A DNA stretch of 64,000 nucleotides from the NCBI RefSeq assembly GCF_019320115.1, contig NC_089591.1, positions 58,218,078-58,282,077 on the forward strand, in the 5' to 3' direction. Positions 31,915 through 43,883 of the stretch are shown here, one piece after another. The position numbers were made by a program, and so were the translations under genes. The stretch is from Miscanthus floridulus (lineage: Eukaryota > Streptophyta > Magnoliopsida > Poales > Poaceae). A model generated the notes under the pieces. The model had not been told where the DNA came from. It saw only the letters and a program-made list of their open reading frames with translations, and searched no databases. Numbering within the stretch: the first letter of the stretch is position 1; each line of letters opens with the position of its first letter.

Positions 31915-32524
31915 ACAAGACCTTCTGTGACATTGGGTCAGGTGTCAATATAATGTCTAAGGTATTATATGAATATTTATTCAATGATGAACCTTTGTTT
32001 CCTACATATACGCAATTATAGATGGCGGACCAATCAATCCGATTTTCGGAAGTAATAGCAAAAGATGTCATGATAAGAATACATGATCAGTTTGCCCCTA
32101 CCGACTTCATGGATCTAGACATGGGTGAAGAAGATGATACACCTATTATATTGGGAAGACTGTTCCTCAACACAACCAACACAATCATATACGTCGGATC
32201 TAGACAAGTCCACTTCCAATTACCTAGAGAAAAGGTATGATGTTATTTCAATAGTTATACCACTTATGAACAGCCTAAGAAGACTAGCTCTAGGAGGAGA
32301 CGTTGATCATCCCAACACTAGAAGAATCAACCTCCAAAGAATGAATGGAAAGAAGATGAAGAACCTGAAGAAGTTGTGAAAGATGAACCTACTCGACCTA
32401 AGTCAAGCCCACAGATCAAGCAGGTATGGAAAGAGAAGGTGACATCACCATTAGAGACATCATCACAAGATGTGCAGCCATTTGGGTCTCCATCATTGAG
32501 ACCGGATGATGCACCCGAAGAGTG
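31915..32524 (+). pseudogene. Retropepsin-like domain 2 and acidic tail, copy 2
   Basis: Domain 2 reads DIGSGVNIMSK, PTDFMDLDM and IILGRLFLNTTNTIIYV, then runs without the Tat interruption into FNSYTTYEQPKK and an E/D/P-rich tail ending APEE with a stop at 32522-32524. The frame 32022-32240 is open for 72 codons. It is the better-preserved copy of this domain. Confidence 0.65.
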
Positions 32525-32740
32525 AAGAACTTTTATCTAGCCAAGTCCTGTCCTAAGGACTTAAAAATCCCAACCCTGGCCATGAGGTAACATCAGTAGT
32601 TACCCATATTTACTTTTTAGTATTGCATGAATTCGTTTTTCACTTTAGCATATTCATTTTTTGTATTAGCATTGCATTTAGAAAAGGAAGATAAAAAGTT
32701 TTATGACTGCATTACATCATTGCATCATAAAGCCTAAGCT

Positions 32741-33084
32741 CCACTACATGAAGCCACACTTGCCTCCCATGTGCCCTCACCGCCTGTGCCCCATAGCACA
32801 GTAGATACACGGCTCAACATGTGACCTCTAGCCTGCACCAACAAGTTATGAGAAACCGATCCCCAAGTGGAGATCACACGTCTGCCCACGCCGGACTAGG
32901 AAAATATGAGAGCCTCACACCAGCGCAAACATGGGAGATGGGAAACTAGCAAGAAGATTATCGGTAGGTCATGCGCACAAGCGACTCAATCCTCCAAACC
33001 TCACCCAGCGGCAATGCACATAAGTTTGTAGGCCTGAACACCCAACACAACCTAGGGGACCTAACCACAAGCACGGAGAGTATC
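32741..33084 (-). other. Probable second Tat element, internal fragment
   Basis: Unrelated to the Athila-like flanks. Across the solo LTR that follows, it joins smoothly to 34367 (ACGGAGAGTATC then CTCCATATTC), so both belong to one older sequence, most likely the antisense-gene region of the second Tat-type element. No clear domain. Confidence 0.4.
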
Positions 33085-34366
33085 TGTTGACGGTAGTTAA
33101 TAACCATTATAAACCATCAATATAACATGTATAAGGGCAAAAATATAATCACCAACAAAGGTCTAGGGGTTTAAACTAACAAATTCCACAAGTTTTGATG
33201 AATCTGTATTTTCTGCAGGATTTATCCAAAAAACCATCAAGGTGGACCAAGATGTCAGATTTAATTGTGCTTATCCACAACGAAAAGGACACCAGAAGGT
33301 TCTAGAAGACTCGAGAGGACTCCACATCGAAGTGGATGGAAAGACATTGCTAGGTGGGGCCGAGCAGGTCGGCCGGCCCCTGGGGCCCATCTATCAGCCC
33401 CCCATTGTTATGTCGGTTCTCCACCGCCTCCTAGGTTGCATCTATGCCATCCTTTAAGTCGGTTTGATCTAAGGGCTCACATTGGATGCTCTAGCCTATA
33501 TATACCAACTCCTGCCACCCCCCCTGAGGCATATATTGCATAAGTCATTTGAGAAGACAGAAACCCTAATCATTCTCAAAGCTCCACCATATTCTAGGGC
33601 ATAGCTAGTTAGGCTAGGTCTAGAGGGAGGCAAGAAGGCTTCGCTTGGATTCCCAATCATGTCAAGACAGTGGTTTGGTATAATCCATATACCCACACTC
33701 TTTTGTACCTCCATTATTTTTATATGCTAGTTACAATTGTTATGACAATATTAGTATTCGTCTTATTCATGTTCTTCGTTATAATGTTCAACGTCTACTT
33801 TGATTATATACTTAGTATAGCTAGTTTATCATTATGTTTATGCATAAGTTCATATAGCGCTCACTCTAAAGTACACAGGGTGGGTGGTCGACATTGTGTA
33901 AGCATGGTGCTTATATGTTCTTTACCTACGGATACACCCTATATTCTAGGTCATGTGGTTGATCGCAGATGTGACACTACCGTTTAGTCCTTTGTATTCC
34001 ACTCCCCAAATATAGGTGCAAGTAGGGTCCCATTACAATGGAAGAACAAGCTCTATTCTTAATCTTCCTTAGTAATATCCCTTATGTGTAGATATAAAGA
34101 ACCTTAGCCATGACTACTAGGTGTAATTGCACTAATCAATATATGCTTTGACTTGCAGATCTTTTCATTCATATATTTATATATTCTTCCTAGTCACATA
34201 AATTAATAAAGAACTACTTTGTATAATTCTAATAGTAATGCTATGTTGTACCAACAAGCATCTCTAGCATCATCACTAGGGATGACAACCTAGTAAAGTA
34301 ATGTTAGGAGATATAGGTTTATAATAGGTGGCTATTAAACAAGTGACAAGTTAATAAATACCAACA
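33085..34366 (+). repeat. Solo LTR of an Athila-like element
   Basis: 1282 bp, TGTTGACGG start and ACCAACA end. Flanks are GTATC (33080-33084) and ATATC (34367-34371), a 5-bp duplication with one G/A change. Its first 190 bases match 30847-31040. No primer-binding site follows and no purine tract precedes, so it is a solo LTR left by LTR-LTR recombination. Confidence 0.85.
33497..33504 (+). promoter_or_regulatory. TATA box of the Athila-like LTR
   Basis: TATATATA in CTAGCCTATATATACCAAC, in the middle of the solo LTR. Confidence 0.55.
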
Positions 34367-35130
34367 ATATCCTCCATATTCACAATCACCGCGGCGGTCT
34401 TCGCGACAGCAATGAGGTCATCCACAAGCACCCACCCCTACTAGGCATCGAGAACCATGCCTCGATGGCAATCCTCGTTTATGAGGCCTCCTCAATGATG
34501 AGCCTCCTCTACCTCATGACAGGACACTATGAGCTGCCCCTCCAAAACTATAACCAAACGGATCCCTTTAAAATCCAAGGACAAAAACCCGACAGCAAGA
34601 GTTAGCGATAGTAGAGAACATACCGCTTGCTCGCACCTGGGCAGCAGTGGTTGATGCTCGCACCTCGACAATTTCCTCTTTGATGGCTGAGAGAGCCGCC
34701 TGGAGACCCTCTAGGCAAGCCTTCAGCTAAACCATCTCATAGCTAGAGTTCGAGTATAACCAGTGAGCCTCATCCCTTTCAAGCATGAAGTACCATATTC
34801 CTCGCCACCTGGTAGAAATGGAAAAGGAAGGGGACTGTCGGCCCCAGAGGTGGAATAGATAAGGAGCGGGCGGCATCGGGAGGATCCCTAATCTCTGATG
34901 TTGCCATAGGGGAGACAACCCTGAAAGCACAAGCAGTCAGCACAGGCAAATTTGAACCCTAAAATGATTTGAAGTCACTTGCCCTTGATCTTGCTGGAAA
35001 GAGCAAAAATGCAATGGCGGCCCATCAACCTCCGGTGATTCCTCCCATGGGCACTTCCTGCGATCCATCACCTTGACCGAACAGGATAGCTTCAAGCACG
35101 TGAGTAGAGAAAAGAGTGGGTGGACAAAGG
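34367..35130 (-). pseudogene. Probable antisense-gene remnant of the second Tat element
   Basis: Minus-strand frames are rich in charged residues (for example MLERDEAHWLYSNSSYEM in 34727-34930), in the style of the coiled-coil part of Tat antisense genes. The matching LTR (57380-58561) is plus-oriented, so a minus-strand antisense gene is expected here. Short frames only (34727-34930, 34937-35149), with stops between. The assignment is an inference. Confidence 0.4.
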
Positions 35131-38100
35131 CAGTTCTTACAGTACCCATGGTACATCATGTCATCTGCAATAAGGGGGAATAAACCCTAAGTACGAGCAT
35201 GTACTCAACTAGACTTACCCATCATAAACTAAAAATAATATGACACCAAGGAGTATACAAGGCTTTATCGGTGGCGTTAGCTTGACAACATTTTGCATAA
35301 AAGCTTAAGTAACATAACTTGAAGATTTAATACCTCTAGCATCAATTTGGATACCTATTCAATTAAGCATCTCTAGATTAGCACCTATACTATAGCAATC
35401 ACTTGATTAAGCTAACAAGCATTAGTAACCATATCCAGTATAAGAATAATTTGAGCATCATCATAACCATCAATTATCCGTTAAGTTACTCTATGTTGCC
35501 GCTGCTTAATCAAGTTCTCACTATCTAGGAGAGACGACGATTTGAATCGATTCCTACCTAGCTGTGGAATTATTCCTAACACAAACCCATACTTCCCTCG
35601 TCAAGGTCGCATCAGGTCACCTTTAGTACAATTCGGGAACCAACTTCGTGGGTCCGATCAGCGCCGCACCCTCAGAGATTCTACCAATCTGCTAGGAAGA
35701 TCGGGACTTGAACCGCCCTTGGATTCACGCCATTGGCTCTTCGCATATCCTTACTGCCTCCAGTGTGCGCACTTCCACTTACCGAGGCTCGGTCGAATTG
35801 AGCTACTCAGCTTTGCGGTCGGAACGACTTATCCGGCCAACTAAGTGCTAGGCATGCGTTCAATATGACATGAGGATGTACAGTGAATTGGTCCTTAACC
35901 GACATAGACAGGGATAAATAGGCACCAAGACCTCCATGTCTTGTGCTTCTCTATCACAATCCCATCCGGTCTCCTTTTTATTTATCAACACATGGTTATT
36001 TCCACGATAGCAATTATACACATGGTAAAGTTGTTTATCATCAGTAAGAGGCCTAGAACCTGTAGCTAACAACTAATCTCAATTAGCCTAAGCATCTACA
36101 CAAGCATCACATCAGACAAACAACTACAATTGACTTAGTCATTTCTTGTTGTTAACAAGAGCTACTTATTTTTGTTATATCTGAACTTCTACTCAACCAA
36201 ATACTATGATCTTAGACTTTCTAGAAAGCTTATTAAATTTCCTACCACTTTAATTTAATCACCAAAAGGTGATTCAACTATTATCCTAGTCAAAATAGAT
36301 AAACTTCCTAGGTCTATTTAGAAATTTCTAGAGAATAAACATTTCTAGAGACTAACTTCTAATAGCTATAACTCTCAAACCATTTAGCCTATTACTATGA
36401 AAATTTGACACAAGCAAGGTAAGTAAGTTATCTACAACTTTGTTATTGACAATATCCATAGAAAACATTACTTTACCCATGCAATTTACTTCACAACCAA
36501 AACTATCCAAATAGTCACTAAAATTGAATTATAGAGCAATTAATATTTCACTGCATACAAGTAATCAAATTTGGGCACAATAAATGATACCAACAGTTCA
36601 TAGGCATCATATACACTCTAGAAAACATGATGGTCAAGCCCAAGTAAATTATTGAAATGCATTTATTAATTTATTTGGACACTAAGTGCACCATAAATTC
36701 TAATAAAATTACAGTAGCCTACTTATGTTCCAGAAGTCTAATGTACAAATTTCATGTCATTTTAACAAAAATATAGCCATCTTTACAAAAATGACAAGTT
36801 ACATAGGCTCATTTTAGCAAAAATAGTTTAGCCTAGTGAAAAGTATCAAACAACTTATTTCATATTTTTCTTACATGTATCCTAGTACCATAACACTATG
36901 TAAAAATTTGCATGATCATTAGTTATGTATTTTTACCTCATTTATTTTCACTAGAAACTAGCAATTATTTAAGATTAAATAAAAAGACCATATTCCAAGC
37001 ATGCTTACTGTAGCTTAAGTATTTTTCTTAGCTAGAGCATGTCAACACAAGATCAGCAAAACTAGAATCACAATTTTATCATTTTTCTAGATCAAGTTAT
37101 GCATTTTACAAGATTGAAAACATTTATATAGCTCCATTTTATTCTCCCAAAAAATACCAGAAATGGTGCATTTCTTATTTTTATGAAATACCACACTTCA
37201 TGAAGAATCCAACAAATTTTGGTTCACCAAAATTGGACGCTCCTAGCTTGAGATATGAATTTTTGAAACATACATTCAATTCTAGAAAATAAATAAAAAA
37301 ATCAAAACATACACAAGCTGACAGCTAGGGCCCACGGTCAACGGGACCCACCCATCAGCGAAATAGAATAGAGGACGGCATTTGACAGGGCGATTGCCCA
37401 CCGACGGTGAGGTCTCTAGCGGTAGTGTCTTCATCATTGTATTCCCCGTGATCCCCCGCACCTAGTGGTACCCCTTGTTGGACCGGCGATGCACAGGAGC
37501 ACCCTTACCGGCGGCGATGGTGGATTGCGGGGGCAGCGTGGCGGTACGCTGGTGTTCTCTAGCCACGGTGGGCTTAGGCAAGGTGCATCATGGCTTCATG
37601 GTAACCTAATGAAGCTATCTAGGGTGGGTTAGGGTTCCGACGAGGCGGTGGTGAGCTCTGACCGCGTGCATGTTCGTGCGGCGGCACATGGAGCACGGCG
37701 GTGCTCCCACCGTTCCGACTAATCGATGGTGAGAGGCGGGTCTCTATCATGCCACATGCTAGGTCTATGGTTACTCAACCTAAGGAGTGTGAGAGAGGAT
37801 GGAGGTGATGGCCAGCTCGACAACGACGAGCTCGAGTGTCATGGCGGCCATGGCAGCTACGCGCAGAGCGGCGGCGCATTCCGACGCAACCAGGTGGTAG
37901 CGTCTAAATGGATGATGGGTTTAGATGCTAGGACCTTTGACGAAGACCAGACGAGGGAGAGTGAGAGTGGAGGTGCTTCTGTGCAAGCGGGCCACGGAGA
38001 GCCAAAAGCGTGGCGGCGCTTCGGTGATGGCACGGTGGCGACGAGGTGAAATGGGGCCTTACCAAGGCTCAAGTGGCTATAGTGCGGTTTGAGGTGGTAG

Positions 38101-39057
38101 AGGAGATGGTGGCGCAGATGTGGATGAGGTGGATTAGGTGGCGATGCTGCGTGCACGGCGAGCGATCACGGCGATGGCGATGGCGGTGTTGCTACGTGCG
38201 CAGGCGAGAGAGAAGGTGAGAGAGATCGAGAGAGTGGGAAATGAATGGAGCAGCGGGGTTGCCTCAATCTTCACTCCGCTATGGCCTGACCGGCCAAGCC
38301 AATGCCAGCATATGGCTGCCACATGGCATGCATGGCCTATGGCTGGTCAGCCACTGACAGCATGGCGTCCGCCAGTTTAGGTCTGTGATCGGCGACTGAC
38401 GACGCGAGTTCATCCACCTATATCTCCTAATCTGTGGCGATTTAGCAAAAACTTCATTACTAAAAGTTGTAGAGCTACATGTATACTCCAACTTTGCTTA
38501 AATGAGCTTGGTCTAATTGGAGTTGATTTTCAAATTGTAAAGCTTCAAAGTATGGCACATGAAACTGTAAATCAGTTCTTAGACTTAGAAAAATTTGTAA
38601 GTTTGAAAACGGCATTTAGCAACTTGTGAGCTGTTTTTGACCATGCTATGCACCGAATTAGGTCTTGGCCCAAAAATAAAAGTTGTTACTCTAGTCAAGT
38701 ACAACTTTGCTTAAAGGTGCACAACCATGCAAAGTCTCTAGGGTATAGTTCAACTTAGGTCAAATACGCAACTAGAAAATGGTAGATTACACTATAACCT
38801 TGACTTAGAGGCCAATTTAGTCCAAGTCAAGAATACCAAAGTTGTTCCATGTTAAAGGTACTCCTAGGGTCCCACAAGCATTTTGTACATTGGTCATATG
38901 TAAACCCTAGCATATGTCAAGCATTTAGTGACAAACACATGTGATATAAGCAACCATAGAGATAAAATTTGAGATGCTCATGCTCATGAATGATCAATGA
39001 TGCTTGTGCTCATGCAATGCCAATGCCAAATGCATGCTTAACACCTAGGGTGTTATA
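35130..39057 (-). repeat. 3' LTR of the chromovirus, truncated
   Basis: Aligns with about 46108-50711. It lacks the 400 bases corresponding to 45708-46108, and a stretch corresponding to 46998-47625 is replaced by about 9 bases near 36013. The inner end reads GGGTGTTATA where the other LTR has GGGTGTTACA. Confidence 0.85.
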
Positions 39058-39080
39058 GCCCCTCCCCCTTATAGAAATCT
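39058..39080 (-). other. Polypurine tract of the chromovirus
   Basis: Minus strand AAGGGGGAGGGG directly before the 3' LTR. Confidence 0.8.
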
Positions 39081-39103
39081 CACCCCTAGATTTGAAAGAC
39101 CGG

Positions 39104-40506
39104 CTATTTTTCATAAAAGGAGGGATAAACCTTGTGTAAATAATCTTCCCTTTCCCACGTACCATCTTGTTCACTATGATTATTCCACTTCACTTTGTGA
39201 AACTTGATCACACGGTTTTGAGTTACTCTATCCTTGCTATCCATAATTTGCATCAACTTCTCTTCGTAAGCTAGATTCGATTCTAACTTGATATCTCTAA
39301 CCTCCACTCTTTCTTCTGGAACACGTAAACATTTCTTTAATTTGGATACATGAAAAATATTGAAGATAGCCCTCATTTCTGGAGGTAACTGGATCTTGTA
39401 GACCACTCTTCCGCTTTTCTCAATGATTGGATATGGACCTACATATCTAGGTGCAAGCTTTCTTTTTATCCCAAACCATTGTACCCTTTTCATTGGTGAC
39501 ACTTTTAGGTATACATAATCACCTACTTCAAATTCAATGGGTCTTCTTCTCTTGTCTGCATAGCTTTTCTGCCTTGATTGAGTGGCTTCTATATGTTATT
39601 GAATGATATGTACCTGCTCTTTAGCCTCTTTAACAAAATCAATACCATAGTATCTCCTTTCTCCGGGTTCAACCCAATTCAAAGGAGTTCTATACTTGCG
39701 ACCATACAAAGCTTCAAAATGAGCCATCTTAATACTCTCTTGATAACTATTGTTGTATTAAAACTTAGCTAAAGGTAGCCATTTTCCTATGATCCTTTTG
39801 AAGAGATGACACAAGCTCTCAACATATCTTCCAATATTTGATTTACATGTTTAGTTTCTCCGAAGGTCTGAGGGTGATAGGTAGAACTTCTGACTAAGTT
39901 GGTGCCTAACATCTTGTGCAAATGTTCCAAAAAATGAGCAATGAACTAAGGCCCTCTGTCAGATACAATGGTTCTTAGCATGCCATATAGACGTACCATG
40001 TGGGATATATACAACTCAGCATACTCATGCGGTCGATAGTTGGTTTTTACTAGAATGAAATGTGTAGACTTAGTTAGGCGATCCACAATCACCCATATGG
40101 AATCAAAATTCTTATGAGTAAGGGGAAGTCCAACAATAAAATCCATGCAAACTTCTTCCCACTTCCAACCTAGAAAAGATAGTGGTTGAAGCAGTCCAGC
40201 AGGTTTCAAATGAACAGCCTTAACTCAGCAACAATTATCACATTTAGCAACATAAGCTGCAATCTCCTTCTTCATTTTGGTCCACCAAAAATGGTTCTTC
40301 AAGTCTTGATACATTTTGCTACTACCCGGATGAATGGATAGTTTAGAATAGTGAGCCTCTCCTAAGATCTAGTTTCTAAGTCCCTTATCCTTCGGCACTA
40401 CTAGTCTATCTTTAAACCATAGAATACCATTCTCATCTATCCTAAAATGCTTAGTCTCTTGCTCTTTCATCTTTCTTTTGATGTAGAACACACTTGGATC
40501 GGTCTT
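39104..40506 (-). pseudogene. Integrase with C-terminal chromodomain (chromovirus)
   Basis: Would integrate element DNA; the chromodomain is thought to steer integration to heterochromatin. Read leftwards: zinc-binding remnant (about 40220-40300), core with CMDFIVGLPLT, WVIVDRLTKSTHF and IVSDRGPQF (first two catalytic Asp present), then STYHPQTFGETKHVNQ where the third catalytic residue, Glu, is Lys (codon at 39851-39853). The C-terminal 132-codon frame (39502-39104) has LAPRYVGPYPIIEKSGRVVY and a chromodomain-like end with KVKWNNHSEQDGTWE. Stops lie near 39800, 39530 and elsewhere. Confidence 0.88.
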
Positions 40507-41070
40507 CTAAAGCTCTATGATCTTGCTCTCGAGAGAACAACTGATCATAATATTATGCAGCACAGCAAGATGTAACAAATTGAAGCCATCTTCTAACAGA
40601 GAATTATAATGAGACTTTCTGCTCAAAGCATCTGCAACAACATTCGCTTTGCCAGGATGATAATGTACTTCTAAATTGTAATCTTTGATCAATTCTAGCC
40701 ATCTTCTCTGTCTCATATTCAATTCGGGTTGAGTGAAGATATACTTAAGACTCTTATGATCTGTGTAAATATGACACACATTGCCAAGCAAATAGTGTCT
40801 CCAATTTTTTAATGCATGGACAACCGCAGCCAATTCCAAGTCATGAGTTGGGTAATTGACTTCATGCTGCTTCAGCTAACGTGAGGCATAAGCAATGACT
40901 CGGCCTTCCTGCATAAGAACACATCCCAACCTGGTATTTGATGCATCACAAAACACATCAAAAGGTTTCTCGATATCAGGTTGTGCCAAAATAGGAGCTA
41001 AAGTCAACAAAGTCTGTAAAGTGTGAAAATCAGCTTCACACTCCGGAGTCCATACAAACTTCTCATCTTT
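40507..41070 (-). pseudogene. RNase H of the chromovirus
   Basis: Frame 40839-40507 shows [17 protein letters not shown] (Glu), [10 protein letters not shown] (Asp) and VVADALSRK (Asp), the acidic positions of gypsy RNase H. The N-terminal part up to 41070 is readable but has stops (near 40878 and 41073). Confidence 0.85.
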
Positions 41071-42030
41071 CTATAGCAATCTTGTCACTGGCTTGACAAT
41101 TTTGGAGAAGTCTGGAATGAACCGATGGTAGTAACCTGCTAAACTAAGAAAACTCTGGACTTTGTGAACTGAAGTCGGGACCTTCCAATCCATGACTTCT
41201 TGCACCTTAGAGGGGTCTACGGAGATCCCATTTTTTGACAACATGTGCCCTAGAAAAGGTACCTTTTGAAGCCAAAACTCACACTTGCTGAACTTAGCAT
41301 ACAACTTATGTTCTCTTAGTCTGGTTAGAACAACTCTCAGGTGCTCTACATGATCCTCCTCATTTTCTAAATAGATCAGAATATCATCGATTAACACAAC
41401 CATGAACTTATCTAGCTCGGGCATGAACACTGAATTCATCAGATATATAAAGTATGCAGGAGCATTTGTCAGCCCAAAAGACATGACCAAATACTCATAC
41501 ATACCATACCTAGTAGAGAAGGCAGATTTAGGTATATCTTCTGGTCTGATTTTAATCTGATGGTAACCAAATCTCAAATCGATCTTGGAGAACACCTTAG
41601 CCCTTGACAATTGATTGAACAAGATATCAATTCAAGGCAAAGGATACTTGTTCTTGATTGTTACGGTATTAAGTGGTCGGTAGTCCACACACATCCGTAA
41701 GGATTTGTCTTTCTTCTTCACAAATAAGGTGGGACAACCCCACTGAGATGAGCTAGGACGAATGAGACCTTTCTCTAGAAGCCCTTGCAATTGAACCTTA
41801 AGCTTAGCTATCTCATTTGGTGGCATTCTATATGGCCTTCGAGAGATGGGTGTTGTACCCGGCAATAACTCAATCTTAAACTCCACATCCCTGTTGGGTG
41901 GCAACCCGGGCAATTCATCTGGGAATACATCTAGAAATTCACACACCACTAGAATATCAAGGAGGGTCATGGTCTGAATAGCACCGATGAAGTTTTGGAG
42001 ATCAAAATTCCTAGGAAGTGGCACTAAGAA
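41071..42030 (-). pseudogene. Reverse transcriptase of the chromovirus
   Basis: Two open frames (42024-41632 and 41622-41071) separated by a single stop. Motifs: [58 protein letters not shown], the catalytic box as LIDD (41383-41394; usually [FY]-x-DD), and [17 protein letters not shown]. It covers nearly the full RT length and is the best-preserved part of the element. Confidence 0.9.
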
Positions 42031-42440
42031 AGCATCGTTACTCTAGGGTTCTCTCAACATGATGGTTCTAGTCGAAGTGTCAATGAGAACTCCATGGCCA
42101 CTCATCCATTTCATACCCAAGATTACATCTATCCCCAACCCTAGCAATACTACAAGATTTGAGGTATACTCTCGGTTGCTTATTGAGATGCACACATCTC
42201 TGACTATCTGATTGGTAGAAATATTATTTCCAGCTGCACTTATGCAATAACCACCCCTATCTATAGTAACTACCCTTTGATCGTGCTTGGATGCAAATAT
42301 TTGACACATAAATGAATGTGAAGCTCCAAAATCAAATAAAACAACTTTGGGATGTTGGTTCACAAGAAACATACCCACAGTAACAACTTCACCTGAAGGG
42401 TCTCTTCTAGGATAGTATAGTACACATGTCCCTGACGTGC
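42031..42440 (-). pseudogene. Protease of the chromovirus
   Basis: Frame 42378-42043 gives VVLFDFGASHSFM, where the active-site triad is DFG instead of the usual DSG (42325-42333, a TCT-to-TTT type change), and later DVILGMKWMSGHG, the typical late motif. Asp and Gly are kept, so activity could be reduced or lost. Confidence 0.85.
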
Positions 42441-43504
42441 ATTTGGATTACCCTGCTTCTGGTTGTTCTTCTTCTTGGGATAGGGGCAATTCTTTAACCA
42501 ATGGCCAGTCTTGTTGTAGTTCCAGCATGGCATACTACTAGGTGGAACGCTGGAGCTTCCTTGTCCTGTGCTACCCTTTGGTAGGGCAACAAAAAGGCCT
42601 TGCGATACACTTTCTAGGTCTGACTAGTCTGTACTTTCTTCTGAGGTGGTCTATACTTTGGAGCAGGTGGACGAAACTGAGGTATCACAGCAATAGGAGC
42701 TTTTGATTGAGACACACCTGCTTCATAAGCTCTCTTATGACTCTTAGATGATGAATAGATGTTATTTTGGTTCTCTTGAGTTAGAGCATCACTAACAAAC
42801 TCATTGAAAGTGGCACATTTGATGTTAGCTAGAGTTTTCATCAGTTTTGGACTAAGCCCCCTCTTGAAACTAGCAATCTTCTTTGCATCAGTGTCAACAA
42901 ACTATGTGGCATATCTTAACAAATTGTTCAAGGCATGTAGATACTCAGTTAGGCTCTTGGTACCCTGTGTCAGCCTCATGAATTTTGTATGTTTCATGCT
43001 CATAAGACCTGAGGAAATATAATGTCCCCTAAATGTAGCCTTAATCTAGTTCTAGGTAATTTGAGCATCCTTAGGCAAAGTGGATCAATGATGACTCCAC
43101 CGAATGCCTGTAGGCAACTACAGCTGGTGCGATGCATATTCTATCTTCAAGTGTTCTGTGAGCCTTAAGAGACAGAACTTCTGTTCAATTGTATTTAGCC
43201 ATTCATCTGCCAACAATGGTTCCTCTGCTTCCTTAAAAATAGGAGGCTTTGTGTCAAGAAAGTCCTTAAAAGTGTTGAACTAGTTAGGTTTAGGTCCTTG
43301 GTGTTGGTCCCTTCCTCGTCCATAGCCAACATTCTGCGTGAGACCGTGCAACACTTCTCCAATGGAACATTGGGTCTCCATGAGTTGGGCCATCATCTCC
43401 GCTGGCATGGGATACGATGGTGGTGGGATGTCCTCATTGCCATTGCCATGGAATCCACTACCACCTGCATCTTCTCCACCAGCTCCTCTACGAGTGCGCA
43501 TCAT
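42441..43504 (-). pseudogene. gag of the chromovirus
   Basis: Starts at the ATG at 43504 (MMRTRRGAGG). The capsid block is readable in pieces: PPIFKEAEEPLLADEWLNTIEQKF (43210-43260), FMRLTQGTKSLTEYLHALNNLLRYA and KKIASFKRGLSPKLM. The zinc knuckle reads C-W-N-Y-N-K-T-G-H-W-L-K-N-C (about 42485-42530), with the second Cys replaced by Tyr. Stops near 43280, 43130, 43050 and 42612 interrupt it. Confidence 0.85.
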
Positions 43505-43883
43505 CTATAAAATTGCAACCACAAGTAATTATTGATGATGCCAGAAAAATTGTAGAGGAATTATTTAAGTATGCCAAACTAAATTTACTGGAGAGAATTT
43601 AGCATTCATACAATAAAATAGAGGCATAATAATTCATTTCCACAACACAGCATCACCAATTATATTACTTAGCGATCGTGCAATGCATTACCGTACATGC
43701 CAATAATTGTCAGCACACAAATTGGACATTTATGAAGGTTCAACAACAACATAGATTAAACATGCAAGGTTCTGAGATTACATCATAGGGGTACATCATG
43801 AGATTGAGACCTACATTACGAGTTCATTATATAAAAGATCAAAGATAGAGAGCTAACACATCTAGCTAGATGCTATAGCTAAG
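43505..43883 (-). other. Spacer between accessory ORF and gag of the chromovirus
   Basis: AT-rich, no coding signal seen on either strand. Confidence 0.5.

Larger units (their letters stand above)
31041..32740 (+). mobile_element. Athila-like element, partial copy 2 (gag end, two proteases, tail)
   Basis: Matches 583-1790 joined to 28256-28734 of copy 1. It contains a gag remnant (31041-31270), protease-like domain 1 (31330-31700), linker, protease-like domain 2 (31915-32240), acidic tail (32241-32524, stop TGA) and about 210 bases of 3' non-coding sequence. It ends at about 32740 where the next sequence is unrelated. It preserves the empty site of the Tat insertion at about 32230. Confidence 0.85.

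Noticed and set aside
32742..32760. CACTACATGAAG as a CACTA transposon end
   Set aside because: No matching inverted end or 3-bp target duplication found; better explained as the edge of the second-Tat fragment.
33242..33543. Overlapping frames of 71 and 92 codons
   Set aside because: They fall within the Athila-like solo LTR and have no domain.
35630..35760. Possible tRNA (GGGACTTGAACCG looks like a T-loop complement)
   Set aside because: No matching acceptor or anticodon stem; the stretch is LTR sequence, repeated at 46610-46740.
37726..38380. Open frames in a GC-rich block
   Set aside because: The block is part of the chromovirus LTR and recurs, with different frames, at 49430-50040.
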